Source: JBDWFY01 sp964291365 (lineage in GTDB: Bacteria > Pseudomonadota > Alphaproteobacteria > Rhizobiales > Stappiaceae). From it: a stretch of 64,000 nucleotides of DNA. This document shows, in pieces, positions 1 through 15,000 of this stretch. Made by a program: the position numbers and the translations under genes. The DNA is taken from contig OZ219989.1 in the NCBI GenBank assembly GCA_964291365.2, forward strand, positions 2,170,001 through 2,234,000, read 5' to 3'. Within the stretch, counting starts at the first letter, position 1; the number at the start of each line of letters is the position of its first letter. Under the pieces are notes generated by a model. That model was not told the origin of the DNA. It ran no database searches and worked only from the letters and a program-made list of their open reading frames with translations.

Positions 1-3000
1 TGCTGTTCCATCAGCTGTGGCCCAGTCAACAGAAACATCTTCAGTTGGACGACCAAAAAGGATGACATCAAATGTCGCGTCTCCACCCTCAGTCACCGCA
101 TTATCGGTATTCGTATTAACAATACTGAGAATTGGAGCATCATCACTCACAATTGTACCAGTTGCCGTAGTTTTAGTTCCAGCGGTGGCATTAGCATCAT
201 TCGGGAACGATAATGTGACTTCAAAGGTTTCATCAACTTCTGCGGTTGCATCAGCTGTTGTCGTGATAGAAAAAGTTCCAATAAGATTTTGATTGGAGTT
301 AGTACTAGCCGGAATTCTTAAAGTTCTATCAGTAACCACACTTCCATCAGTGATTGCCACATAGTCATTATCGGCTACAGTAGCTGACCCATCCGCAGTA
401 GTAAAATTTAGTGTAACAGGAACACCGATCGCTTCAGACAAAGTCACAGTAAACTGAACTGAACCATTGGAAGTACCATTCCCTTCATCACCAAAACTAT
501 CAGCAATACTTGCAGTTGGTAATGTGGTATCATTATCGGTAATAGTCCCTGTCGCAGTAGGATCGCTAGGTAAAGTAAACCTTGGTGTTCCGGGAGGTTG
601 CAATAATGTAATGGTATATTGCTCCTCTGTCTCATTCAAAGTATCACCAATTACTGCAATAGTTATGTATTGTGGTGCAGTTGAGTTAGCCGGGAAAATC
701 AACCGATTAACCGAATTTACAAGTCGATAGTCATCATTAATAGTTGCAGTATCCCCAACGGCACCGACTCCAAAGTTTACGGTAACTTCAAATGGAGTAC
801 TTTGAGAAAGTCTGACGACAAAATTGTAAGTTTGTTCTCCACTATTTCCTTCATCCGCAAATTGTGGTGCAGTGATAGAAACATTCGGTAATCCTTCATC
901 ATCATTAACAACTACTCTCGCTAATGAATCTTCCCCGACTGAATAACGCGATGTACTAACTATTTTTGCAATAACTTCACCATCAATATCAGAACTCAAA
1001 TCATTATCAATTGCTTCAGAATGACGAGTAGCAATCTCTGACCCAATTGCACCAGGTGTAACCATAATACGTCTAGTACCGATAGCATTTTTTAAGAAAT
1101 CCCCAACCTGAGAAATCATCACGTCAACTGCAACTGGAGTGGTGTCTCCTGAAGTTCCAACTGTTGCCGTGATATCAAATTCTGCTTGTACACCATCAGC
1201 TTCTGTAATTGGGGAAGTTACTTCGTCAATATTAATAGTAGCTAACTCTGGACTATCATTATCTTGTACAGTTACAATAACAGCCGGAGTTTCTCCGATA
1301 GAATATGTCGCTGAACCACCTCCAGTTATATCTTCAGAAATAATTCTAGCTTCTACCACCGCGTCGGGTTCATCTTCTATATCAGCTGCAGTCTCTAGCA
1401 TCAATATTCCACCATTTCTGCCAACCAATTCATTTACCACTCGTGAAGTTGGATTTGCAGAAGTAGTTAAGAAATTACCGGTTTCTGAAATTTGTATTCT
1501 CACACTAATTGTTGCATCACCAGTCGGTGCTGGATCAGCTACCAACATATACCGTAAAGTATCACCTTCAAAAACCGGAGCTGAACCTATTCGTGAAATG
1601 GTAATATCTGGTAATGTTGAGTCATCATTATCCTTAATATTGATTTCGGCTGGGACATTAGGATTTGCAAGAACATAGCTCAAATCAGTACTTGCTGAAA
1701 GAGTGGCCGTTATAGTACCATCAGTTTCATCAGTAGTATCCGCGATCGTTTCAATAGTTATTTCACCAGTACCGTCGGAATTGAGCATTACTGAGGGAGG
1801 AATTGCTGCAGGATCCTTTATGAAATCTTCAGTTTGACCTTGAATTACCGTCAAGTCAACTGGTATTCCATTCGGGATATAACCTCCGGTCGCAGTAATG
1901 GTGAAGACGGCATCCTCACCCTCATCAATCGTACTTGGTCCCTTTGGTGCAATAGTTACTGTTGGTTGGGTTTCTTTCGCAACAATGATGACTTGACGAG
2001 TCAAAGGAGCCGCTGGTTCGTATTGATAACCACGTAACAAAGTGATGTCAATCGTACCATTCCGATCTTCTATACTATGATCATTCGTTTTCAACGTAAT
2101 TGTTTTTGTATCACCGGGATCAGTAATGGTTACTGGTGAACTATCAGAATCAGCAATATTAAAATAATTGACTGGATTAGAATCCACATTGAATGCAACA
2201 TCAATACTTTCACCAGAACCAAGTACCAGATTATTAGAAACCATAACTTCGATATCTTGACCTTCTAATACTCGCTCAGGAACTGTAAATGAAAGAGATC
2301 GAGTAGGATAGGTTTCTGCATCTTCAATAATGACCTTGACAATACGTGAACTTTCGGTGGTATTCGCGGTGTATTCATCGCCATCAACTAAAGTGAAGGT
2401 TAATTCTCCATACGGACGATAAGTGTTATTGTGATTGACTGGTACCTGAATCGTCGTACTTCCAGAATCATCGATTTCAATAGATGATAAATCAATGGTA
2501 CCAAGAAAATCTGTTGATGCACCGGTATCCATAGCCGTTAATCCTTCCACTCTTACTGGTCGATTAGCTTCTGGAGTGAATGTGGTAGTATTCAGAGTCA
2601 ATGCAATATTTCCAACATCTTCTTTGACACGCGTCGTCAGTGTGGAAATCGAAACAACCGGTAAGGCTTCAAGTACAACAACTGTGTCCATTTGCTCAGC
2701 TGTATCTACTGGTCGCCTGTAGCTAGTTCCCATTTCTAATTGTGCGGTGATCAAACCTTGATTACCAGTAGTTCCATCGGCCTGAGAAGTTATTGAAATC
2801 ATCCCTGAAGTTTGATCAGCAACAATGGAAATCGTTTTTGCACCACGTGAATCAACTGCAAGGAAATTATTACTTTCATCGGAAGAAAGCGTCACATTAA
2901 TAGTAATATCACTGATTGGAGCCGGAGTGGCCGTTGCTACTAGTTCAAAGTCGTCACCTTCAGAAATATAATTCGGTGCAATCGTCAACTTAATCTCAGG

Positions 3001-6000
3001 GATTAATTCAGAGGACACTCTAACTTTTGTGCTTCCTGGATCTCCAACGCGATAAGTCGCCGCGGTAAATTCACTTACTGGATTTAACCGCAATGTTAAT
3101 CCTGCATCTTGAGTGTAACTTGTTTCAGCGACCTTTGTGGTAATAGGTGCTAGCTGAACACTAGTTTCATTAACAAGTATGGTACCAGAGATACCAGTAC
3201 TTTCACTATCAATCACATCTTCGGTATCAATCAGGTCATACCTGAACGGTAATTCTGCTGTTGTATCTCCAGTACGACTCACAGTAAACGTTATTGATTC
3301 ACTTCCATAAACCACACTCTCATTTGCAGTAACTGTCAATTCAACGGGAGTCGTATTTTCATTATCTTGGATTTCAGCATACGCGGGATTAGTTGAAGAA
3401 ACATCTGTATATCCAGCACCATCTTGCAAAGTTGCAACCAAAACGCCATCATCATCCGCGGTAGTATCAGTTTTGGTTTGAACATCAAACGTGACACTAT
3501 TAGAGGTTACTCCAGAGGCAGCTGCCGGTAATCTGATAAAACGGGTTCCATTATCAACAAAATTGGTTCCTTTTGTGGTCAAATCACTCACATCAACCTC
3601 CACCGTAATATCCTTATCTGCGGTTGGATCCGCAGTAATAGTAAATGTTACCATACCACCCTCGGCCACTGGTGTTGATGGACCAGCTATGGTCAACGTC
3701 GCGTCACTTGTTGGACTTTCAATGGGAACTTCAAGTTCACCAACATTTTTATATTCAGCAAGATACCCTAATGTCAAAGTAACTTTATCAGTAGAACTTG
3801 CCAGCGTTGAGACCCGACCAGTACCAGTTCCATCTGTTCCAATTTCAATTATCGCTGGGGTAACGACCAATGAATCATTGGTCTCATCTTTTGCTGTTAC
3901 TGGTATCATAATTGGTTGAGATTGTTGCGGATTAACTGATACGGTAAAGTTTAATTCTGAGTCTGGTAAGACATTGCTATAAGGTGAGGTAATCGAAATC
4001 TTTGGCAGTTTGTCATCATCAGTAATAGTAACCATTTTAGTGTTATCAGCTGAATCAGCGGACACGGTATAATTGGTAATCGTTCCATCCGCGGCATCAT
4101 CTAACAAGGTCAATGTTACGACTGAATCACCTTCAGATTCCGTATCATCATCAAGTGGAATATATAATAGTACTGACGATTGTCCCATGGAAAAATCTGG
4201 ATATCCTTGTACAACTTTCTCTTCACTTTCCGTAGATTGTATTGCAGCTCCGATAAAATCACCATCCGAATTGGAACTCTCCTCAACTTTTAAACGCACC
4301 TGAAATTGTTTATTTGGACTCACTCGCGCGTTCACTAAAAAGTACATTCTTCCCATTCGGAAATCTTCCCGTACAGTCGGTGGCGTAGTAAGATATAACT
4401 CAGGGGCATCATCATCCCAAATCGTCGCTTCGGCAATACGCTTTGCACCATCGCTCTTTAAACCTGGATCAACCGTATAGGTCGCTGTTCCACCGGTCGC
4501 CGCGACCAATTCAACTTCAATCTTACCAGTCGCTTCACCGACCGTATCATTTTCAATTGGGATAGTAAGCATTCTAGTTATTGATCCAGTACCACCAGGT
4601 TCACGCACAAACCTTATCGGCGCAGATTGTTGTGCGGTTTTGTTGATGACAAAGTTTGCCCCATCTTTTTCAGTCAATTGATATTGGACTGTAAGGTTAG
4701 CAGGTAATGTACTAGTAATTACAAAACTCGCCGCCCCATTGATCTTATTGCCATTTTCATCTAGTGAATACTCTAACACCGGATTTTCTATATCAGCAAT
4801 AGTCACATGCGGCAGACTCCCCACATCCTCATCCATAACCATAATAGTTTGGGAAGGATCCTCAACTAACACATAATCGGTAGAATTTTGACTTTTGGGA
4901 TCTAAAGTAACAGTAATAGTTCCATCATGTTCCGCAACTAAATCATTCAATATTGGAATACTCAAGTTTGCTGTATTTAGACCACCAGCAACAGGAGAAA
5001 AAACAAAATCTTGTTCGGTAACACTCATAGTACCATCACGTAAAAAATTTCCCTCTTGGGTAACTGAATAGTTTACACTGTAGGTACCAGCTGCATTATA
5101 CCGCATATTTATTGTAAAATCCGCCGTAATATTCGTAGCAGTATTGCCATCGGGTTCAGTTACCGAAGTGACCCCATTCTTAGCCGTTATATCAAGTACT
5201 GGTTTCATGGTTGACCTGACTCTTGATCGTAGTGCTCCAGATCCGTCTCTAACGCGATAATTCACAGCTGGATTGTCAAGTTGTGATTGAATCGTTATAA
5301 AAAATCTATTTTCATCAAGATTGGAACTCAATCCAGTTAAGTGTCCGTGTACTGCTAATGGAATTGAACTTTGAGGTTCGTTTGCACCAATCGTGATTGA
5401 TGATGAGGTATTATGAAGTTCACCGGTCAAAAGATTCGATGGATCCTCAATATTATAATACACCGTCACCGGTATTGTATTATCACCTGCAGACCTAATA
5501 AATTGAATTGGGGCTAAATCTCCTTCAACTGGCCTCGCATTTCCTGGATCAATATATATCACCGGGGTATTTCCATCTGTATCATAAACAAGTACTGTTA
5601 CAATTTTACTAGTATCAGTAAAACTATAGCCCGGCCCTTCTAGAATTGTCGCTTCAATAATACCATCAGGACCAGCACCGGCAATTTTCTTGGTTTTAAC
5701 TTCGAAATCGACGCGAGTATCCCCGGCCGGAAACCGTACTAAGACATCAGTGGCATCAAAATAATTTGTGGTACTTCCAGCTTTATCATCAATCCTCACT
5801 GTAACCGCAAGATCTTGATTAGTCCTTTCAGCTCTTGCAAGTCTAAAAGTTGCAATACTATCTTCACTGATTGACGGTGGGGCTGACGTTGCGGTTCGCG
5901 CAGAAATTGTAATATTAGGTGGTGGAGTCGGGGTTCGATAAGGAACTTCAAGTCTAGGACCAAACGAGTAACCAGTATTAGTCGTCGAAGCATTGAACAA

Positions 6001-9000
6001 TAAATTTCCTAATTGGGTATCTGTGTAGTCCGGTTGTGAAGTATCAGTTGGATGTTCCTTTGCTCTTGCGGTTACCTGTGCAGTATAGGTACCACTGGTA
6101 TCAATGGTATAATTGTGGGTTGATATGTTACCTAAAGTACCAGATAAATTGTCAGTTAATACTAGAGTCACAGGAATAGATGATAAGGGGGCTGGTGTCG
6201 CGGTCATCGTAAAATGGATAGCTCCACTTTCAATGACATTAGCATAACGAGTTGTTAAATGAATCACCCCAGCGTCGTTAACGCTAGCCGAAGTCTTGGT
6301 ATCAACATCGCCCGCGATCGTGTAATCAAACCCATCAATTAGTTGAACGGTAATTGTTCCTGATTGACTATTAGACATATTATCCGCATCAGCAATAGAT
6401 ACATCAAATTCTGTTGTTGTACTAGTTGTGCTCAATACTTGCGAACGAATTGATTCAACTCCGACAAGAAAGTTATCTCCAGTTTGACCAACTTTAATCA
6501 TCGCCGTTCTATCATCGGTATCTGGTATATGAGTAGACTCAATCGTAAAGGTCACTTTTGCATCAGAATCTAAATAAGTCGAAGTAGTTGTATTGGTCGG
6601 ATACTGCTGAAATTTCAATTGTGGTTGTTGCGGTGATTTTTCATTACCATCCTTGAGTATGATGGTTTCACGAAGTAACGCACTCATACCTTCAACCTTA
6701 TAAGCAGAACCACTAACTGGATTACGTAGGGTTATATCAGCGGCCTTTTTTCCAGTAGAACCACCTGGATTTATTGTTGTTACTGTCACGAGAACAGAAC
6801 TACCAGTTGTTCCACTTGTTGGTACCGGAATATTTACTACTCCCTCTCCAGCAGGAATAAAGACACCACCTGGTGTTGCCCCAGTTATACTTGTTGAATT
6901 GCCATCTGCAAACTCAATCCGAACTGGCAGTTGTGACGAAAATGCCCCAGTTGCCTTAACAGTAAAACTAAATGGATGACCTTGGGTTACGGAACCAGGT
7001 AAGCCTTCAATTGATACAATCGGGTCAGTTACATTAGTCGTTACTTTAAAAGAACTTGATTCATTTGGTAATGCATACCCAGCACCTTCTACTAGTGATA
7101 CCGTAAACTTTCCATCTCCACCATCTGGAGAGTCTACTTTAGTCGCAACAGTAAATGGAATAGGTGTTGTATCGGACACCATAAAAGTTCTAGTTCCCCC
7201 TTGCCCTGATACAAAGAAATCAGGAAAATTAACAACATTCGCAATTGACACAGTTACTGCAACGGGAGCATTGGTCGGTGTATGGGAAGATGTCAACGTA
7301 TAATTTGCAGTCTCACCTTCAGCTATCGAAGAAGGCCCCGCAAGTCTCATTACTGGATTACTAGTATTCCCAGCGGCACCATCTTTAACTAACACTCGTA
7401 TTAACCCGGCTGATGGTGAAATTGTATAGAGATGCGTCAGCTCAGTAATCTCAAAAGTATAAATCAATTCCTGTTCCGAAACAGCACCCAGACCAGTCGT
7501 CGCCATCGATATTGTGGTAGAGGCTGTTTTACTACCACTAGGTATCCGGATCGGATTGGTCCCACTGATATTAAAGCCAAGTTGGGTTCCATCAGGAATA
7601 TTCAACATTACATCCAGATCTGCATCTACATTTTCAACTGTTGAAACAATAATCTCGAAGGTAGCACGTTCAGTAACTCCAGTTCCATCTGGCAATGCCG
7701 CTTTTGAAGAAATTGAAACCACTGGTAATCCACCATTATCGAGTACAGTGACCGAACCACTACCATTTGTTACCGATCGTTTATAATTCTCACCGGGTTC
7801 TACTACTGCGGTAATAACACCATTCATACCATTCATTGAGGTGTCTTCAGTAGTTGGCACCGAATACGTGACCATTCTAGAACCAACCGGAATTGACACA
7901 GTTGCTGGAGGAGTTGCTGATGGAGTTCTTGATATAAAATTCGTATCCCCTTCTGATACTGAAACTGCTACCTCCAATGCTGTACTTCGTGACATATCAG
8001 ATTCATCTGTACTCACTCTAAACTTCGCGTCCGAACCTTCACCAATCGGACCTAAACCAACAACTGAAACCGATATAAAACTCGCCCCATCGACAACTCG
8101 AAATGAAATCTTTGGTTTTAATGGATTGATAGTATAGGTAGTGCCAGACGTAACCGCAATTTCGACCAAACTATTATTTGCTACTCCAGAATTAAACCGC
8201 ACAAATTTAGTCACACTTGGAGCACTACTTGTTAATGTAATTGACTGCAATTCAGATCGCGAACTATCAACCACATTTTGTGCATCTACTGGAACATTCA
8301 GATTTACTGAAATATCCGTTGTAATGCCAGTTGCGGATAGTACATATTTGAGATAATCCGTATCCGAAACCGTTTCAAATCGAGTATCAATTGATACGAT
8401 TGGTAATTTACCCAACCCGTCATCTCGCACTTCAACCGTACCACTGGTATTGGAATCTGCCAATTTATATCCATCACCGGGGTCAAGAGCTACGGTGATA
8501 GTACCATTTGCGGCCCCAGGTTGGCCATCATTAATTGTTGGAACTAAATATGGAGCAGAAGTTGAACCTACTGGGATTGACACTGTAGTCATGTGTGTTT
8601 CAGCAATAAAACTCGTATTTCCTTCTGATACCAGTACTGAAACCACCAACGGCATTCGACGAGAGGTATCTAATTCATCTGTCCTTACCGTAAATATCGC
8701 GTCATTCCCTTCACTAACGATACCATTTCCAGTAATTGAAACTGCTGGAAAACTTGCACCATTATCAACTCGGAATGTAATCTTCGGTTTGGATTGATTA
8801 ATCGTATAATTTGTTGGGTCAGGTGTTATAGCAATTTCAACAAGACTGTTAGTCGCTGAACTCGGGGTAAAATTGATTCGACCAGTTGCCGTTAAGTTTG
8901 TACTTGTCAACATTATTCCTTGCAAATTAGATGTTGTGCTGTTCACTTTACTATCTGCATCTACCGCGACATTCAGATTTACTAAAATATCTGTTGTGAC

Positions 9001-12000
9001 ATCTTCTGCTGATAAGGTGTATTCAACATAATCCGTATCCGATACTTTCGTGAACCGCGTATCAATGGACACGGTAGGTTTCTTCACATCATCATCGGTG
9101 ATTGTACCCGTAGCACTACCACCTCCGCTTAGAATTTCTGTTCCCGAGCTAGGAGTTAAAAGAGTAACAGTAAATGTTTCATCTCTACTCTGGGTACTTT
9201 CATTTTCCTCAAATATTGCATCTCCAATAATAGGAACAGAGATTGTTTGTGAATTGATTCCAACTGGGAATGTCAAAGGAGTTCCACCAACAGAAGTTGT
9301 TTCGGTATAATCTGAACCAGACATTGCTGATACGTCTGCTGTCATATAATGTATAGTTACCGCACCAGTTGCACCCGTAGGTCGTGATGACAGAATAACT
9401 TCAAAATCCATAGTGTTATCTGTGCTTGTATTAAGTTCATCCTGAGTTACATCAAAAATTTCAAACACTGGAGTATCATTGCTCAAGATTGTACCAATTG
9501 CAGTTCCATCACCATCTATGGTGGCATGAACCGGGCTTGATATAGTTACAGTGAATTCTTCATCCGACTCATTCTTCACATTTGCCACTTCATCACCATC
9601 AAATTTTGTCGTAACATCAACAGTCTTTGAACTACTACCTTTGCTAATCGTTACCATTTCATCAACCGATGTATAATCTGTAGTTACGGTAGCAAATGGA
9701 CGGACGGTCGTACTTGAAGTGGCAAAATTAACCATAATGTCGCGACCAGCGGTATATGAGTCTCCATTGGAGTCTACTAAAGACAAGGTAAAGGTGACTT
9801 TACCATCATCAGTACCATCATCCTCAACCCCTTCTGCATCAGCGATTTTTATGACCGGGATCGTCTCATCATCATCAACAATTGTACCAGTTACTTGAGC
9901 AGTTCCTACAGTTGCTTGCCCTACTGGAGATGCACCCGTTAGCTCAATTGTGAAAGTTTCTTCATCTTCCTCATCTAAAACATCTTCAATAATCTCTATG
10001 ACTATTTCCTGGGTTAATGTTTCAGTATTAGCGGCGAAAGTTAAGGTACCAGTTTGCGACAAATCTTTTATCGTATAATCTGTATTGAGCTCTGCGGTAT
10101 CACCAGACTTACCAATGACATAATTAACAATAACTGGAACTGTGTGGGGCCTTGATAAAGTCACCGTATATGTTAATGTCTTTTCTTCCCTGGCTTCACT
10201 CCCCTCATCTATTGTTGCGGTACCCGAAATACTAACTGTTCTGGGAGATTCATCATCATTGATCACGACTTTAGCAGTATTGGTCGCACCTAGCTTATAT
10301 TCAATCGGATCGGTAAGGTCAGGAAGAATTGTCGCAATTACCGCTCCATCCGGTTCATTTAGATCATCATTTTGAATTGCAACCATAAATGAATCTGAAT
10401 CATTTCTAGTAACTGGAATGATCCGCTTAAGTTGTGTACCTGCTACGATAAAATCACCTTCTTGTGAAATTACTATGTCTACATTTACATCTCCTGCTCC
10501 CCCTTCAGCAGATGCATTCAATGTAAATTCTGCATTTCCTGCGGTTTCAGAAATTGGTGTTGTTAGAGTACCAAAAGTAATCTCCGGTAATGTACTATCA
10601 TCATCATCAATTAGTTGAACCGATGCGGTATAATCTGCACCAATATTATAAGTTAAAGCTCTTGTTCCTGATGTATAGGGCAGTACTTTTATCGTCAATG
10701 TACCATCATCCTCTTCATCTGAATCTGGAGTTGTTGGCAAGGTGAGTGTAACTTGGCCATTCTGATCATCGGCATCGATATCAATAGTTCCAGTGCGCGA
10801 AGTATTCGCGGTCGTTCCCAAGAACGTACCAACTTCAGTGAGTTGATAATTCACCGTAACCACTTGATTTCCAGATGGAGCCGGCGTTGCTGTAAACGTA
10901 AACACCGCATCTTGGCTTTCATATATTTTCGCGGAACTTGGTGCTGAAACCATCACTTCTGTAGTCGCACCCGCGGTATCATTATCCTGAACAGTTACAA
11001 CCGCACTATCATTTGGAGCAGTTGCAACCAAATAGGCCGAAGCCTGGGTTGCATCACTAGCTGCTGGATCCGCTTTTAACGTGACCGTAAAAGTCCCATT
11101 CGCTTCGCTAGTCGTATCAGTAAGAGTTGGAATTTCAAATATTCCCTTGTCGGTAGCGGCATCTATGTTTACTGTCGTTGTTAATGGGTTAAATATAAAA
11201 GTATTGGGTTGCAAGAAATCACCGATTCCTGCAGAACGCTCAATTTCAATCGTAACCGGAAAATCTGTTGTAACGTCTGGACCGGTAGCTATTAACTCAA
11301 ATACCGCGGTTTCACCCTCCACAATTGTCGCACCACTGGTACTAGCAATGGATATCGTCGGTATCAGCTCTTTATCTTGAATAATAACACGAGTCGCAGT
11401 ATTGCTAGCGGCTACATAACCAACACCAGACGTTATCTTAATATCAAGATGACCATTTTCTTCAATATCAGTTAAATCTTCGTTAGTCGTAACTCTGATT
11501 TCTTGTGTTTTATTTGTGAAACTCAAGTTTGCTGGTGTTCCAGGCATAAAATCGTTTAGGTAATCTTCTGAACCTTGGTGAGTTATTTCAAAATTTACCG
11601 CTAAAGTTTGACCACTAGTCAATGCCGGTTTTGTACTAATATCAAACGTAAATGTTTCCCCCTCAACAACATAGCTTGGTGCGCTAATAACAACGGATGG
11701 TGTTGCTCCATCCACTATCGTTGCGGTTGCCTTATGATCGGGAGCATCGGCAAGTGTATACTCACCGGATTCACTATCCAGTAATTCAACCGTGATTTCA
11801 CCATTTGGATCATCAATTCCTAAAGTTATGTCGCTGGTCGGTACGTTAAACGGGGTATCATTCGCAGTATTTAAAATAAAAATTCTTGGCGAACTATTAA
11901 AAGAATCTGGGTTAAAATAAGAATCTGTTTGTGTTACTTTCAAGCGAACTGGAATTCTATTTTCATTTGGGTTATGGTTAGATGCGCGGATGATAAACAT

Positions 12001-15000
12001 AGCTTGTTCGGATAGATCAGCTCGGACAACTTCGGCAGTATGGACCATTGAAAGACTTGGTCGGGATGCCGAGGGTATTTTATTAGAATACAAAATAGTT
12101 CTAACAGATGATGGATCCCCTAAGACATAGTTGGCATCAGCTGGAGGGGTACCAAGCGTAATTGTAGGGAATCCATAATCAGTTGACGGACCACCATCAG
12201 GGTCGGTTGTTTGCAACGTAACGACGGTATTTGCTTGGGTGGCTGGAATCGTGATGGTTCCTTTTAAAAGTACCGATGTCGGTGAAGATGAAGTAATAAA
12301 TCCTGCTGAGTTTCTAGTGATGGAAATTGGAATATCAACTAAGTCCACTGCGGATGGTGGATCAACATTAATGGTAAATTGATAAGGATAGCCTTGCGTC
12401 CGTGCACCAGGTACATTAGTAATGGTTAGGGTTGAAATATCATCTCTAACGCCAATTCTTACCCGTTGAGTTGCCGGGTCAACCCGATATTTCGCCGCGG
12501 CAAATTCTCGAACCGATCGGAATCTAAACTCAATACCTGCGTTTGCCAAGAGTGACTCAGCTACTTTTTTGGTTGATACTGTGAGACGATGTGAAGATCT
12601 ATCTCGTGGGAGTATCAACGATTGATTGGATAATACGGATTCATTCATCACACGATCAAACCGATTATCATTGTCATCATCAATGATATCACTAAAGGTT
12701 AATTTTTGACCCGTTAATGCGTTCGTACCAGTTAATGTCAAATCGTAACGAACATCTAAATCTATATTACTTGTTTTCAAAATTTGGATATTAAAGGTAA
12801 GGTCGTTACCTTCAACAACTGAAGTTATTGATTGACCAAGAGTTTTGTTATTGACAATGACATGTGGTACAAAGTCGTTATCATCATCCACCACATCAGA
12901 AATTACGGTAAAAGATCCAGTTTTGAGGATATATGCTGAAGTAGGACTGGCCTGGACATCAGCAACAATAAGTCCATCCTGCTCTGGTGTCGTATCAGAA
13001 ACTGTTGGTACCGTAAGTGAAGCTGTTAATTCTCCAGCTGGAAGATGTATTTCGTGGATACCATCAACTAGAAAATCGCCACCACCAGCTGTTATTCTAG
13101 CTGGAAGGTCTCTTACATTAACTGGAATCGTCAAATCGACATTTGTTGGTGCACTAGAATTTATAGTGTAAATTAAATTATCGCCTTCATTTACTGTAGT
13201 CGGCCCCACTATAGAAATCTCGGGTGTCGTAGATTTAACCAAATAATCTATCTCTAAAACTGAAGGATAACCGATTGAATAGGTAGTTTTTGTTCCACCT
13301 GTAACAGTAATAGTTGCCTTGTCAAGCATTGCAACATCACCGGCTGTAGTTGTGATATGTCCAGACGTAGTCGTTTGCCCTTGTCTAATAATCATCGTTG
13401 CTGGAGTAATAGTTAAATTATTCCCGGCACCATCTACGGCAGTTAATGAAATCGTCAAATCTTGCGGAGCCGCCGGAACTGTCGTCAGCGTGAATGGGAA
13501 TTTTTCTCCTGGTACTACCGCACTATAATCTGAACTGATCGTGACGGGTTGAACGGCATCAATGACTTTAACTGTGGCGGTGCCAAAACCAGGCGGAACA
13601 TAATAGTTAGCTGTCGGATATTCTCGTGGTGTAAGTAGACGTAAAGTAAACCCAGCAGTATCGGATAATGAAGTGCGGGGGTCTGCGATTGTTGTTACAA
13701 TTGCAACTTCCTCTCGCTTTCCGGCACCTATTTGGTTGACCGGATTTTCGATGTTCGAGATCCCAATTTCCCGCAATATCCCAGTCCAACCAAATGGTAA
13801 AGGTTGCGAAATATCTGCACTGGCGCGATCAACATATACCCTTACCTGTTCCCCTTCGGTTATCTCCAGTGGTGATACCCGAATTGAAAGTCGAGGTGAT
13901 GTGGCACCATCATTATCCCAAACATCAACCAATGCGACTCTTTCATTGGTTTTGATGGTATAGTTAATATCTGGGAGTATACTTGCCGTAACAACGCCAT
14001 CAGGTTCATCCACAGCATCAACTATAGTTGGTACAGTGAAAGATAGGGTTCTTTCTCCCTGGACAAGACGCAAGTATCTAGTAGTTTCTTCGACAAAATT
14101 CGCGTTCGGTCGTACTGCAATATCACCTACGAACACGGGAATAGTCAAGTCCACATTGGTAACAGTATCTGCATTTACTGTAAATGTTATAATCCCCCCT
14201 TCATTCAAATGATCAGTTGGACCTGATATTGAAAGTTCCGGGGTATTAGCCGAATCTCTAAAGGGCACACTGAAGCGATTTGCTCCACTACCGGCCGGTT
14301 GATATGCATCACTTCTATGTACTGTCACCACAACATTGGCAAGACTAAGTCTATTGCCAGTTACTGTGGTTACACGGCCAGTTGCTTCTCGTGCTCCCAT
14401 CGGAATCGTAATCGGGGTTACTTCTAAGCTTGAATTCACCGAATCGCGTGCCGTGATAATCAGTGGAATATCACCTGTGGCATTCGTTGGTATGGATGCC
14501 TTAAACTCAAATGGTTGCCCCGGAACTATCCCAGTATAATCAGTCGAGATTGACACATCCGGTAATATATCTGGATCCAATACTCGCACTTGACGCGGTT
14601 CATCTGAATAGGTCGGCAAACCATTGTGGAGTATGGGATTGGTATGAAATTCAATATAACCATGTTGATTTGTCCCACCATCACCGTTGCGATTTGTTGG
14701 AATATTAAAATGCAATTCTGAATTTCTATTACCACCGACAATGCGTAGTACTCTGTGATAAGAATATTGCCTACTATAATATGTGGTTCCTGATGAATTA
14801 CTTGCCGCCAAATTGACTGAAAGTCCATCATTATAACTTCCTCCCGCGCGCGGTGGTGTTAATTTTGCTGTGAGTGGAATGTTTTCACCCGCATACACGT
14901 AATCTGGTGCCACAAACGATACCACTGGTGGTGCATCATCATCAATTACTAAAACTGAAGCTGTATTATTTGCACTATCCACATAATAGGTCGTTCCCGG

